From contig JAGBNC010000036.1 of the NCBI GenBank assembly GCA_017634595.1, positions 62,001 through 126,000 on the forward strand: a DNA stretch of 64,000 bases. The letters are read 5' to 3'. This DNA comes from Bacteroidales bacterium. Its GTDB lineage: Bacteria; Bacteroidota; Bacteroidia; Bacteroidales; UBA932. Shown here one piece after another: positions 41,078 to 50,111 of this stretch (positions within the stretch are counted from its first letter, which is position 1; each line of letters opens with the position of its first letter). The notes under the pieces were generated by a model. It was not told the DNA's origin. It saw only the letters and a list, made by a program, of their open reading frames with translations, and did not search any database. The translations under genes and the position numbers were made by a program.

Positions 41078-43903
41078 TTACTTCTTCTTGAAAAGTATCT
41101 TTCCCGTGCGCTTGATCATGTAGGGCAATATCCCGCTGAATTTGTCTTCCGATGTCCTCAGGTGACTTGCCTCGGGATGCACCCTGTGCAGATGTATCGC
41201 ATCGAATCCGCACTTGGTAGTACAGATGCCGCAGCCGATGCAGCGGTTCTCATCCACCACGGATGCGCCGCATGACAGACAGCGTGCCGTTTCCTTGCGC
41301 ACCTGCTCTTCTGTCAGAGTCCCGTGATACTCATGGAACTTGTCCACAGCCGGGCTTACGCCAGGATCCTGGCGGGAGGAATTATCGTAGGACTCTACAA
41401 GGATGTCTTTCTTGTCCAGCTCGATGAAGTCGCGGCGGTTGCGCCCTATGGTCATGTGGCCGTGCTGCACGAAGCGGTGCAGCGACTCGGCTGCCTCCTT
41501 TCCGGCGGCAATGGCGTCTATTGCGAATTTGGGACCGGTAAACACATCTCCGCCTACGAATATGTCGGGTTCCGCAGTCTGGTATGTAAGCTTGTCAGCA
41601 ACAGGATATACGCCACGGAAGAACTCCACCTTGGTATCTTTGAGCAGGTCTTTCAGGACTACGGTCTGGCCGATAGCAAAAATGACCATGTCGGCATCGA
41701 GCGTAATGAGTTCGTTCTCATCGTATTGGGGAGCAAATTTGTGGTCGGCATTGAACACCGACGTACACTTCTTGAATACGATACCGCTTACTTTGTCTTC
41801 GCCGAGCACTTCCTTCGGGCCCCAGCCCGGATTGATCACAACTCCGTCCTCACGGGCCTCGGCGCGTTCCTCAAGGGATGCGGGCATGATATCTTCGGTC
41901 TCCAGCGAGAGCATGGTGACCTCGGAAGCGCCACTGCGCATAGCCACACGTGCCGCGTCAATAGCGACATTGCCGCCGCCCACTACTACCACCTTGCCGC
42001 TCACTTTAACCTTTCCGCAGTTGGCATCGTGCAGGAAGTCGATGGCCGTCGTGGTACCGGGCAGAGTCTCGCCTGAGATACCGGGCAGACGGCCTCCCTG
42101 ACAACCGATAGCTACATAGAAGCCCTTGTAGCCCTGTTCGCGGAGTTGCGCAATAGTTATATCCTTGCCCACTTCTACGCCGGTCTTGATATCGACGCCG
42201 ATCTCTTTCATAATATCGATCTCAGCCTTGATGACATCTTTCTCCAGTTTGTAAGAAGGTATGCCGTAACGCAGCATTCCACCGGGCTCTTCGTTCTTCT
42301 CGAACACTGTGGGCTTGTATCCCATGGTAGCCAGATAGTAGGCGCAGCTCAGGCCTGCGGGGCCGCCGCCGATGATTGCTATCTTCTCTTCCCAACGGTC
42401 CTGCACATTGGAGCAGATGTTGACCTCGGGCACGAAACGAGTCTCAGCGTGCATATCCTGCTCGGCGATGAATTTCTTGACAGCATCGATGGCTATTGGC
42501 TGGTCTATCGTACCTCTGGTGCAGGCATCCTCGCAACGGCGGTTGCAGATACGTCCGCACACGGCCGGGAATGGATTCTCCCTCTTGATCAGCTCCAGTG
42601 CCTCTTTGTACTTGCCCTCGGCAGCCTTCTTAAGATAGCCTTGGACGGCAATATGCGCCGGGCAGGCGGTCTTGCAGGGAGCGGTACCGGTAGGATAGCA
42701 GTTGATGCGATTGCGGTCGCGGTAGTCTTCATTCCACTTCTCCGGCCCCCATTTGACTGCGTCGGGAAGCTCCTGCTTAGGATAGGTCTGCTCTCCGTGC
42801 TTGGTGCAGAGTTTCTGCCCAAGCTTCACGGCCCCTGCAGGGCAGTACTCCACGCAGCGCCCACAAGCCACGCACTTGGATTTCTCGACTTCAGCCACGT
42901 AGGCACTGCGGGACATATTGGGCGTATTGAACAACTGCGAAGTACGCAGTGCGTTGCAGATCTTGACGTTGCAGTTGCAGATGGCGAATATCTTGCCCTC
43001 GCCGTCGATATTGGTAATCTGATGCACGAATCCATGATCCTCAGCCTTCTTGAGGATAGCCATGGCCTCATCGTACGTGATGTCGTGGCCGCGGCCTGTT
43101 TCTCTCAGATAATCAGCCATGTCGCCCACGCCGATGCACCAGTCGCGGTAGTCGTCGGCACAGCCTTCGTCGAGTTTCTTGCGCCCGTAGCGGCAGGAGC
43201 AGATACCCACGCCGATATGGCCCTCATAACGTTTGAGCCAGTATGAAATGTGCTCTATATCAACGGACTGATTCTCCAGTGAGATAGCTTTCTCCACCGG
43301 AATGACGTGCATACCTATGCCTGAACCTCCCATAGGGACCATGGGCGTAATCTTCTCCAACGGGAGGAAAGTCATTCGCTCGAAGAACATGGCCAGTTCG
43401 GGATGCTTGTCCATAAGGTCGGTATTCATATTGGTATATTCTGCCGAGCCGGGGACGAACATAGGCACCCAATACTCCCGGTCTTCCCTGTTGTAGGTCG
43501 TGCCGGGCACGGGACCGTCTTTGGTATATTTGTCACCGTAGTCGTATTCCAGAAGACCGAAATACGCTATCTTGTCGAGCAAGGCATCGAATGCCTCGTC
43601 AGTAGATGCGTAGTGCTTTTTGTGGTTCCATTCCACCAGTTCTTTGTAGGGATGGTGCTCACGGACAGTGAGGGGCTTTTTGGATACTACATCCAGGAGC
43701 AGATCCAGAGAGGCCTCCCTCGTTATGGGGTCCATCTCATCCTCGAAAATACACGCGAGGCCCCAGTATTCGGGGTCGTCTGTGGTCATTTTGATCTTTC
43801 CGGGAATACGGTCCGTTACTTTCCTTACGAATTTGATAATCTTGGGATTGGGATTCTTGTCGCCCTTATGCTTAGGGACGAACTTGCTTGACATTTCAGG
43901 CAT
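41078..43903 (-). CDS. Multi-cluster Fe-S flavoprotein, glutamate-synthase-small-subunit (GltD/NfnB)-like with N- and C-terminal ferredoxin parts
   Basis: 941 residues. Order: an N-terminal domain of ~340 residues with CSCR (C235, C237), C248, C256, CNC (C309, C311) and C316; a ferredoxin motif CVACGRCVEYC (344-354); a GltD-type Fe-S domain (CKTAC 410-414; C449, C453, C457, C461); an FAD Rossmann fold (GGGPAG 512-517, then EEPGGMLRYGIPSYKL); an NAD(P) Rossmann fold (VVVGGGNVAIDAARVA ~639-653); IFVGGDVFTGPKFAIDAIAAGKEAA; and a C-terminal ferredoxin CxxC...CIGCGICTTKC (875-898). GltD-type proteins pass electrons between NAD(P)H, FAD and ferredoxin. It has no glutamate synthase partner here; hypA and hypB flank it. 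Confidence 0.85.
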   Translation of the reverse strand: MPEMSSKFVPKHKGDKNPNPKIIKFVRKVTDRIPGKIKMTTDDPEYWGLACIFEDEMDPITREASLDLLLDVVSKKPLTVREHHPYKELVEWNHKKHYASTDEAFDALLDKIAYFGLLEYDYGDKYTKDGPVPGTTYNREDREYWVPMFVPGSAEYTNMNTDLMDKHPELAMFFERMTFLPLEKITPMVPMGGSGIGMHVIPVEKAISLENQSVDIEHISYWLKRYEGHIGVGICSCRYGRKKLDEGCADDYRDWCIGVGDMADYLRETGRGHDITYDEAMAILKKAEDHGFVHQITNIDGEGKIFAICNCNVKICNALRTSQLFNTPNMSRSAYVAEVEKSKCVACGRCVEYCPAGAVKLGQKLCTKHGEQTYPKQELPDAVKWGPEKWNEDYRDRNRINCYPTGTAPCKTACPAHIAVQGYLKKAAEGKYKEALELIKRENPFPAVCGRICNRRCEDACTRGTIDQPIAIDAVKKFIAEQDMHAETRFVPEVNICSNVQDRWEEKIAIIGGGPAGLSCAYYLATMGYKPTVFEKNEEPGGMLRYGIPSYKLEKDVIKAEIDIMKEIGVDIKTGVEVGKDITIAQLREQGYKGFYVAIGCQGGRLPGISGETLPGTTTAIDFLHDANCGKVKVSGKVVVVGGGNVAIDAARVAMRSGASEVTMLSLETEDIMPASLEERAEAREDGVVINPGWGPKEVLGEDKVSGIVFKKCTSVFNADHKFAPQYDENELITLDADMVIFAIGQTVVLKDLLKDTKVEFFRGVYPVADKLTYQTAEPDIFVGGDVFTGPKFAIDAIAAGKEAAESLHRFVQHGHMTIGRNRRDFIELDKKDILVESYDNSSRQDPGVSPAVDKFHEYHGTLTEEQVRKETARCLSCGASVVDENRCIGCGICTTKCGFDAIHLHRVHPEASHLRTSEDKFSGILPYMIKRTGKILFKKK

Positions 43904-43921
43904 ATAATTATGTGGAATTTG

Positions 43922-44593
43922 TTATTGTTTCCAGATACTAACTTGGTCCAGAAGCCAGGATGCGAATGCATCCACTCCCTCGCCGGTACGAGCACAGATG
44001 GGTATGACTTCAGCGTGGGGATTGCGCATCCGCACGTACTCCTTGCATTTTCCGAGATTGAAATCAAAATACGGCAGCACATCTATCTTATTGACTACCA
44101 CCACGTCGCATACTGAGAACATCAGAGGATACTTCAACGGTTTGTCGTCACCCTCGGGCACCGACAGTATCATAGCGTTGCGCACCGCACCGGTATCGAA
44201 TTCCGCCGGACATACCAGGTTGCCGACATTCTCAAGGATCACCAGGTCAGTACCGTCGAGGTCAAGATTGTCAAGGCCCTGGCGGGTCATCTCGGCATCC
44301 AGATGGCACATGCCGCCGGTATGCAGCTGAATGGACTGAATGCCGGTCGCTTCCTTGATTTTGATTGCATCCACATCGCTGTCGATATCGGCCTCCATGA
44401 CCGCTATTCGCAGCTTGTCCTTCAGCAGGTTAATAGTTTTAATAAGTGTGGTTGTTTTGCCGCTGCCGGGCGAAGACATCAGATTCAGAAGGTACACGCC
44501 CTTGCTTTTCAATTCTCCACGCAGCCTTTCGGCATCTTTGTCGTTGTTCTCGAAGACACTCTTCTTGATCTCGACTATTTTGACTTTATCCAT
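43922..44593 (-). CDS. hypB: Hydrogenase nickel incorporation GTPase HypB
   Basis: 223 residues. Walker A is LLNLMSSPGSGKTTTLIKT. Later motifs are VMEADIDSDVDAIKIKEATGIQSIQLHTGGMCHLDAEM and LVILENVGNLVCPAEFD, with the Cys and upstream His/Asp of the G-domain metal site. VVVNKIDVLPYFDF is the NKxD guanine motif. There is no His-rich N-terminal storage tail. HypB dimers use GTP to release nickel to HypA and the target enzyme. It is 11 bp after the small membrane protein gene and 18 bp before the flavoprotein gene. Confidence 0.95.
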   Translation of the reverse strand: MDKVKIVEIKKSVFENNDKDAERLRGELKSKGVYLLNLMSSPGSGKTTTLIKTINLLKDKLRIAVMEADIDSDVDAIKIKEATGIQSIQLHTGGMCHLDAEMTRQGLDNLDLDGTDLVILENVGNLVCPAEFDTGAVRNAMILSVPEGDDKPLKYPLMFSVCDVVVVNKIDVLPYFDFNLGKCKEYVRMRNPHAEVIPICARTGEGVDAFASWLLDQVSIWKQ

Positions 44594-44604
44594 TAAAGGT
44601 CTGA

Positions 44605-45036
44605 TTAAATCTCTTCAAGACTGGGGACGACAACGGGCAGATCAGACGATGCAGCGCTCTCTCCTACAGACAAAATCTCATACACGATATAGTGCTGCAT
44701 GCCTCTCCAAGGCAACATTCCGTTGTATTCTTTGTATTTAAGCTCGACGTTTTTGCCACTGCACCTCATCAGGGAGTCGGCCACGGCCTTGTCGACAACC
44801 GAGAAATTGAACTCGTTGGACTGGATACCGGAGCCCTGCTTGGCACCCTTGAATCCGGTCTGTATCAAGCGGCCTTCATATGTTTTCCATACCCAGCCTT
44901 TGTACACTATCTGATTGAGTTCGCCGGCCTTGACGCCCTCGCCAAGTACGAAATAAAACTTAAAATACACAAATGCCGCGGCTGCAAGCAGCAGAATGGC
45001 CAAAATAAAACTGACAACCTTGGTGCTAGTCTTCAT
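44605..45036 (-). CDS. Single-pass membrane-anchored protein, unknown
   Basis: 143 residues from ATG 45036; a longer frame to 45099 overlaps the divergent promoters. One N-terminal membrane segment (VVSFILAILLLAAAAFVYFKFYFVL) is followed by a beta-rich soluble part (VYKGWVWKTYEGRLIQTGFKGAKQGSGIQSNEFNFSVVDKAVADSLMRCSGKNVELKYKEYNGMLPWRGMQHYIVYEIL). This resembles a short conserved Bacteroidales family that databases sometimes mislabel as 6-phosphogluconate dehydrogenase; no dehydrogenase motif is present. It is the first gene behind the promoter at 45057-45064 and so leads the hyp operon, although it may have no part in its chemistry. Confidence 0.75.
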   Translation of the reverse strand: MKTSTKVVSFILAILLLAAAAFVYFKFYFVLGEGVKAGELNQIVYKGWVWKTYEGRLIQTGFKGAKQGSGIQSNEFNFSVVDKAVADSLMRCSGKNVELKYKEYNGMLPWRGMQHYIVYEILSVGESAASSDLPVVVPSLEEI

Positions 45037-45056
45037 AAGTATTACAATTAATCTCA

Positions 45057-45064
45057 CAAATATA
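45057..45064 (-). promoter_or_regulatory. -7 box (TATATTTG) of the six-gene hyp/DUF5692 operon
   Basis: Perfect TAnnTTTG on the minus strand, 20 nt before ATG 45036. With the terminator at 39193-39233 it frames a transcription unit of about 5.8 kb. Confidence 0.6.
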
Positions 45065-45075
45065 ATAATTTGTTT

Positions 45076-45083
45076 TAAATTTG
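45076..45083 (+). promoter_or_regulatory. -7 box (TAAATTTG) of the SGNH-SGNH-MBOAT operon
   Basis: Perfect TAnnTTTG, 9 nt before ATG 45093, divergent from the hyp operon promoter. Confidence 0.55.
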
Positions 45084-45092
45084 CCCTCTGAT

Positions 45093-46490
45093 ATGGCAAG
45101 ACATAAGGTTTTAATCTTTATATTTTCAGTTTTCGCACTTCTTGCCGGGATAAGTTACCTCTTCCCGGAAGAAGGTGTAAACTTGTTGGGCACTACTCTC
45201 AACTTCCCTACAATCAAGGAAATAAGCGCATCGCTTTTCAAGTCTGAAAAGGAAGCGGCAGGTCCTTCACCGGAGGAATTACTACAGCAGCGCATGGCCG
45301 ACATCAGGCAGGCGGAGCAAGACCGCTTCGAGTCATATTTTAACGAGAATCCCGCCAGAATTCATTTCCCCGATTCGGACATAAGCCTATTCGATCCTTT
45401 CTTCAAGTCGCTTGACAATGCCCGCAACAAGAAAGTCCGCATCCTTCACTACGGCGACAGCCAGCTGGAGGAGGACCGCATATCCTCTACCATCAGAGCA
45501 GGGCTTCAGAGCAAATTTGGCGGCGGTGGTCCGGGACTGCTTCCTTTCGGGCGTCCATATTACACACTCTGCGTATCGGAATCATCGACGGCCAACCTGA
45601 GCAGGGCCCTCGTTTTCGGCGAGGGAGGACGCAGGAGCGGCGGCAGATACGGCATCATGGGGCAGTGCGCCAGGATGGACACAAGTGTATATACCACAGT
45701 TAGTTCCGTCAAGAGCAACCGTAGCCCGAGCCGTCATTTCCAGCGTCTGACTCTCATGGCCGGCAACGTGGGCGGAAGCCTCAACGTAAAGTGCAACGGC
45801 AAACAGTACAAGCTCTCCCCCGTCACCGACCCTTCCGGCGTAGGACGCATAGTTGTAGATCTGCCCGACAGCAGCACCTCGGTGCGCTTCTCCGCCTGGG
45901 GCAGCGCCGACATATATGGCATGCAGCTCGACGATACGCTGGGCGTAAGCCTCGACAACATCCCCATGCGCGGGTGCTCCGGCACCGTTTTCACCCGGAT
46001 GAATTCCGCCCAGATAAAGGATTTCGTCGAAGAAGAGAACGTGAAGATGATAATCCTGCAGTTCGGCGGCAATTCAATGCCCTACCGCAAGACCCCAAAA
46101 GCTATATCCGAGTACAAAACTTCCGTTGAGAATCAGATACGGCACATACGTTCTCTGGCACCGGGAGCGGCCATCCTCTTCATTGGCCCGTCCGACATGT
46201 CGGTCAACGTTAAAGGCAAGATGGTCACCTATCCCCATCTTCCCATGATGGTAGATTCGCTCAAAGCGGCCGCCAACAACACTGGAGCGGCTTACTGGGA
46301 CTTGTACCAGGCCATGGGCGGCAACGGATCAATGGTGGAATGGGTAAAGGCCAGACCTTCGCTTGCCGGCACAGACTATGTTCACTTCACGCCACGCGGA
46401 GCTGAAGCAATGGGCAACATGCTTTTTGAGTCCCTGATGCTTTACTACGACTACTACTGCTGGCGTAAAAAAGGCGATTCGCAGCGATGA
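45093..46490 (+). CDS. SGNH/GDSL-type protein, probable polysaccharide O-acetylation partner (1)
   Basis: 465 residues from ATG 45093; an in-frame start 12 bp upstream falls by the promoter. One N-terminal membrane anchor (VLIFIFSVFALLAGISYLF). The SGNH core has block I ILHYGDSQLEEDR (Gly-Asp-Ser), block III MIILQFGGNSMPYR (the GxN element) and block V TDYVHFTPRGAEAMGNMLFESL (Asp-x-x-His). An inserted beta domain lies between blocks I and III. Such anchored SGNH proteins work with MBOAT proteins to move acetyl groups to or from envelope polysaccharides, as AlgJ/AlgX or PatB do with AlgI/PatA. The next two genes are a second SGNH and an MBOAT, overlapping or 4 bp apart, which supports this. 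Confidence 0.82.
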   Translation: MARHKVLIFIFSVFALLAGISYLFPEEGVNLLGTTLNFPTIKEISASLFKSEKEAAGPSPEELLQQRMADIRQAEQDRFESYFNENPARIHFPDSDISLFDPFFKSLDNARNKKVRILHYGDSQLEEDRISSTIRAGLQSKFGGGGPGLLPFGRPYYTLCVSESSTANLSRALVFGEGGRRSGGRYGIMGQCARMDTSVYTTVSSVKSNRSPSRHFQRLTLMAGNVGGSLNVKCNGKQYKLSPVTDPSGVGRIVVDLPDSSTSVRFSAWGSADIYGMQLDDTLGVSLDNIPMRGCSGTVFTRMNSAQIKDFVEEENVKMIILQFGGNSMPYRKTPKAISEYKTSVENQIRHIRSLAPGAAILFIGPSDMSVNVKGKMVTYPHLPMMVDSLKAAANNTGAAYWDLYQAMGGNGSMVEWVKARPSLAGTDYVHFTPRGAEAMGNMLFESLMLYYDYYCWRKKGDSQR

Positions 46491-47683
46491 GAAAGGCAGC
46501 GGTTCTGGTTTTGGCGTTGTTGTGTTGCATGAGCATGCACGCCCAGTTTGTTGATGTGCCGGCAGACAGTTCAGTCCTGCACTTCCCCGGCGACCATAGT
46601 TCCATCGAGCGCTTCGCCGCCAGGCTAAAGGCCTGCAAGGAGTCCCCGGACAGCAGTGTAACCATCTGGCATATAGGAGGTTCTCATGTACAGGCCGGAT
46701 GGTTTTCTTCGCGCATGAGACACAACTTCGATTCTCTGGGACACTATCCTTGCGGAGGGCGCGGGTATATCTTCCCCTATCCCCTCGCCAAGACGAATTA
46801 CGACCATTCGTACAACGTGTCCTACACGGGAGAGTGGATCGGCAGCCTGAGTTCAAGGCCTAACCGCAAGATGCCTGTGAAGCCATATTACGGCATTACT
46901 GGCATAGCGGCCTATACAGCCGACAGCACTGCATCGTTCAGCCTCAAAATGCCCGGCGGTTTCTCGGGAATACACATACTCGGACAAGCTTCCGAAGATG
47001 CAGAAGCTCCATGCGTGATTGCCGGCACCGACACTCTCCGATGCACTGCAGACCCTATGCTGAACGGTTTCGTGGCATCGTTCCCTGCTGAAGTGGACAG
47101 CATTATTTTCGAGCCTCGGCTCAAAGAGGGACAGTATTTTATGGTTACCGGCATTTTGCCTGAATACACACCTGGCGGCGTTCATTACATATCCACCGGC
47201 GTCAACGGCGCCAGGACCACAACCTGGACCGAACGTTGCCCTGAGTTTGTAAGGGAGCTTTCAAGGGTCCATCCCGACCTGGCCATACTCGGGCTCGGCA
47301 TCAATGATTCAGCTTGTCCAGCCAAGGACTTCGACCCGGAACGTTTCAAATCCCATTACCGTAAGCTGCTGGGGCTCATCCTGGAGCAGTCTCCCGACTG
47401 CTGCTTTGTCTTTATTACCAACAACGACTCCTGGCGCTGGAGCCGCCGTCACATGGTGCACAATGACAATGGCAAAGCAGTGCGTCAGGCTATGTTCGAC
47501 CTTGCCCAGGAGTACAACGGCGCCGTCTGGGACCTGTTTTCCCTCATGGGCGGGAACTGCAGCGCCGAGGCATGGCGCGACGCCGGACTGATGAAGAACG
47601 ACCGACTGCATTTTACAAAGGAAGGTTACCAGCTTCTGGGAGACTTGTTATATACCGCACTAATGCGGGAATGTGAAGGATAG
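46487..47683 (+). CDS. SGNH/GDSL-like protein, probable polysaccharide O-acetylation partner (2)
   Basis: 398 residues, overlapping the gene before by 4 bp (ATGA). Signal peptide MRKAAVLVLALLCCMSMHAQ. Block I is degenerate: IWHIGGSHVQAGW, with Gly-Gly-Ser in place of Gly-Asp-Ser, but the nucleophile Ser and following His remain. Block III is LAILGLGINDSACP and block V NDRLHFTKEGYQLLGDLLYTAL (Asp-x-x-His), so the triad is complete. It is not an exact copy of its neighbour; the two probably differ in acceptor or act as transferase and esterase. Confidence 0.8.
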   Translation: MRKAAVLVLALLCCMSMHAQFVDVPADSSVLHFPGDHSSIERFAARLKACKESPDSSVTIWHIGGSHVQAGWFSSRMRHNFDSLGHYPCGGRGYIFPYPLAKTNYDHSYNVSYTGEWIGSLSSRPNRKMPVKPYYGITGIAAYTADSTASFSLKMPGGFSGIHILGQASEDAEAPCVIAGTDTLRCTADPMLNGFVASFPAEVDSIIFEPRLKEGQYFMVTGILPEYTPGGVHYISTGVNGARTTTWTERCPEFVRELSRVHPDLAILGLGINDSACPAKDFDPERFKSHYRKLLGLILEQSPDCCFVFITNNDSWRWSRRHMVHNDNGKAVRQAMFDLAQEYNGAVWDLFSLMGGNCSAEAWRDAGLMKNDRLHFTKEGYQLLGDLLYTALMRECEG

Positions 47684-47687
47684 TGTG

Positions 47688-49625
47688 ATGGAGAAACTAT
47701 TTGCATTCGACCCCGGCTCTCCGCTCGTTTTCACCCAATTCTACTTCTGGGCCTTCTTTGGTGTTGTCTATGCCATCTTCGCGTTGGTGGGAAGCAGGCG
47801 TCATCTGCGCAATGTATTCCTGTTCTTCGCAAGCCTTTTCTTCTATTACAAGACCAGCGGCCTGTCCATACTGATACTGCTTTTCGTAATCTGCTCCGAC
47901 TTTTTCATTGCACGGCGCATGTCCCGGAAAGCCGAAGGCAGCGCCGGGCGCAAGGCATGGCTGATCCTCAGCATTTGCATCGACCTCGGCCTGCTCTGCT
48001 ATTTCAAATACGCTTATTTCCTTGCAGACGTCCTGCACAGCCTCACAGGAAACGAGTTTAAAGTAGTGGATGTGTTCGCCCAACTGGGCAACATGATTAC
48101 CGGCAGCGAGCGCTTCGACGTGGACAAAATAGTGCTGCCGGTGGGCATATCGTTCTTTATCTTCCAGATTATCAGCTACAGCGTTGACGTGTACCGAGGA
48201 GACGTGAAGCCGGTAAAGAACATACTGGACTTCGGTTTCTACGTTAGCTTCTTCCCCCAGCTGGTAGCCGGACCTATTGTGAGGGCGTCGGAATTCATCC
48301 CGCAGCTCTACAAGAGCTTCTCGCTGAGCAGGAGGCAGTTCGGAGTGGCAGTGTTCTGGATATTGAACGGACTTGCCAAGAAGATAATCCTGAGTGACTA
48401 CATTGCTGTCAATTTCATTGACCGCGTATTCGATAATCCGCTGCTGTTCACCGGCTTTGAGAACCTTGCCGCCTTGTTTGCGTATTCGCTGCAAGTCTAT
48501 GCAGACTTCTCCGGATATACCGATATCGCTATAGGCGTGGCCATGCTGATGGGTTTCTATCTCCCGGTCAACTTCAACTCCCCTTACAAGGCCCCCAATC
48601 CTCAGGACTTTTGGCGACGCTGGCACATGTCGCTCAGCCGTTGGCTCAGATCCTATCTGTACATTCCCCTTGGAGGCAACAGGAATGCCACTTTCGGCAC
48701 CTACTTCTGGATCATCCTGTTCGCTCTTATCGCACTTATCCTCTCCGGCAGCTGGGTGGTCTCAGTAGTTCTGGTGACCTGCGGAGGAGTGATGCTGCTC
48801 CTGGCCCATTTCAAGGAAGGCAGCCGCAAGAAACTGTTCTCAAACATCAACCGTTTCATCACCATGCTCTTCGGAGGTATGTGGCACGGTGCAAGCTGGA
48901 ATTTCATTATCTGGGGAGGCCTGAACGGAATCGGGATGGTCATATACATTCTGTGGAAAGACATGAAATGGGGCATACGTTTGCTGCTCACCGGCATATG
49001 CGCCATCGGGCTAGCAGCACTTTGCCACTTCGAGCCCCAGCCAGTATGGCGCATCTTGTCAGTATGGATGGCCGTCGTATTTGCAGGCACTATGGTCCGC
49101 TTCATATACCACCTGTTCAGGCCCGACGCCATGGGAGCTCCTTCAAGCGGCATGGACAGCATCAAGATGCGCATCGGAGGGACGCCTGTCAAAGGTTTCA
49201 AGAGGGTCACAATTACAAAGCGGAGGGACGCCGCCACAGCCTGGCTTGGCACTGTCTGGGCCATTGCACAGACCTTCACATTCATCACCTTCACCCGTTT
49301 GTTCTTCCGCAGCGGATCCAACCTCGACCCGGCTACGGCTAACCAGGTGGCCTGGGAGACAGCCCGCAACATGGTCACGCAGATTGGTTCACATTGGGAC
49401 CTGTCAGTGATACCCGATGTGTGCGCAGGATACTGGAAAGTGTTTGCACTCGTAGTCGCGGGCATGATTATTCATCTCGTGCCGGCCAGGTGGAAGAGAC
49501 GTTACCGCCTTGGATTCGCTTCCCTTCCGTTGCCGGTCATGGCTGTTGTCTCAGCTTTGATAGTTTTCATCCTGTATCAATTCGTCACTGCTGATACACA
49601 ACCATTTATCTACTTCCAATTCTAA
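47688..49625 (+). CDS. MBOAT family membrane-bound O-acyltransferase (AlgI/PatA-like)
   Basis: 645 residues from ATG 47688, 4 bp after the previous stop; an upstream GTG at 47673 is possible. About 12 membrane segments. Family motifs: PVGISFFIFQIISYSVDVYRGDVKP, FPQLVAGPIVRASEFIPQL, YADFSGYTDIAIGVAMLMGFYLPVNFNSPYKAPNPQDFWRRWHMSLSRWLRSYLYIPLGGN and MLFGGMWHGASWNFIIWGGLNG, whose His is the catalytic one. The C-terminal ~170 residues form a long extra part. It would bring acetyl groups across the inner membrane to the SGNH proteins for modification of surface polysaccharide. Confidence 0.94.
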   Translation: MEKLFAFDPGSPLVFTQFYFWAFFGVVYAIFALVGSRRHLRNVFLFFASLFFYYKTSGLSILILLFVICSDFFIARRMSRKAEGSAGRKAWLILSICIDLGLLCYFKYAYFLADVLHSLTGNEFKVVDVFAQLGNMITGSERFDVDKIVLPVGISFFIFQIISYSVDVYRGDVKPVKNILDFGFYVSFFPQLVAGPIVRASEFIPQLYKSFSLSRRQFGVAVFWILNGLAKKIILSDYIAVNFIDRVFDNPLLFTGFENLAALFAYSLQVYADFSGYTDIAIGVAMLMGFYLPVNFNSPYKAPNPQDFWRRWHMSLSRWLRSYLYIPLGGNRNATFGTYFWIILFALIALILSGSWVVSVVLVTCGGVMLLLAHFKEGSRKKLFSNINRFITMLFGGMWHGASWNFIIWGGLNGIGMVIYILWKDMKWGIRLLLTGICAIGLAALCHFEPQPVWRILSVWMAVVFAGTMVRFIYHLFRPDAMGAPSSGMDSIKMRIGGTPVKGFKRVTITKRRDAATAWLGTVWAIAQTFTFITFTRLFFRSGSNLDPATANQVAWETARNMVTQIGSHWDLSVIPDVCAGYWKVFALVVAGMIIHLVPARWKRRYRLGFASLPLPVMAVVSALIVFILYQFVTADTQPFIYFQF

Positions 49626-49631
49626 CATCGG

Positions 49632-50111
49632 ATGAGCAAGACAAATGTAGAGAAGACAAATGCTGCACGCCTGTTGGACGCCGCCGGCATCAAGTATTCA
49701 CTAGTCACATACGAGGTTGACGAAGAGCATCTTGACGCCGGCCATGTAGCCGCCCAGCTGGGTGAAGACATAGACATGGTATTCAAGACTCTTGTGCTCC
49801 GGGGCGACAAGACCGGTCTTTTCGTGTGCGTTATTCCGGGTTCGCTGGAGGTCGATCTTAAAGTGGCGGCCAGAATTTCCGGCAACAAAAGCTGCGCGAT
49901 GATTCATGTGAAAGAACTGCTGCCACTGACCGGATACATTCGCGGCGGCTGCTCCCCCATCGGCATGAAGAAACCACTCCCCACCTTTATCCACGAGAGC
50001 GCTCTGCTGTACGACAGCATCTATATCAGCGCAGGCGTCCGCGGATTGCAGCTGTGCATTGCCCCGTCCGACTTGTTTGAATTCACCGGTGCCGGGACTT
50101 ACCCTGTCTAG
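49632..50111 (+). CDS. ybaK: Cys-tRNA(Pro)/Cys-tRNA(Cys) deacylase YbaK/EbsC
   Basis: 159 residues. YbaK motifs: TNAARLLDAAGIKYSLVTYE, AAQLGEDIDMVFKTLVLRGDKTGLFVCVIPGSLEVDLK with the conserved Lys (VFKTLV), RISGNKSCAMIHVKELLPLTGYIRGGCSPIGMKK, and SAGVRGLQLCIAPSDL. It removes cysteine mischarged on tRNA-Pro, in the cytosol. It starts 6 bp after the MBOAT gene, probably on the same transcript without a shared function. Its 3' end overlaps the convergent btuB by 4 bp. Confidence 0.94.
   Translation: MSKTNVEKTNAARLLDAAGIKYSLVTYEVDEEHLDAGHVAAQLGEDIDMVFKTLVLRGDKTGLFVCVIPGSLEVDLKVAARISGNKSCAMIHVKELLPLTGYIRGGCSPIGMKKPLPTFIHESALLYDSIYISAGVRGLQLCIAPSDLFEFTGAGTYPV

Noticed and set aside
42146-43246. 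A long plus-strand frame opposite the Fe-S flavoprotein gene
   Set aside because: It is the complement of a gene with clear Cys and Rossmann motifs and shows no motif of its own.
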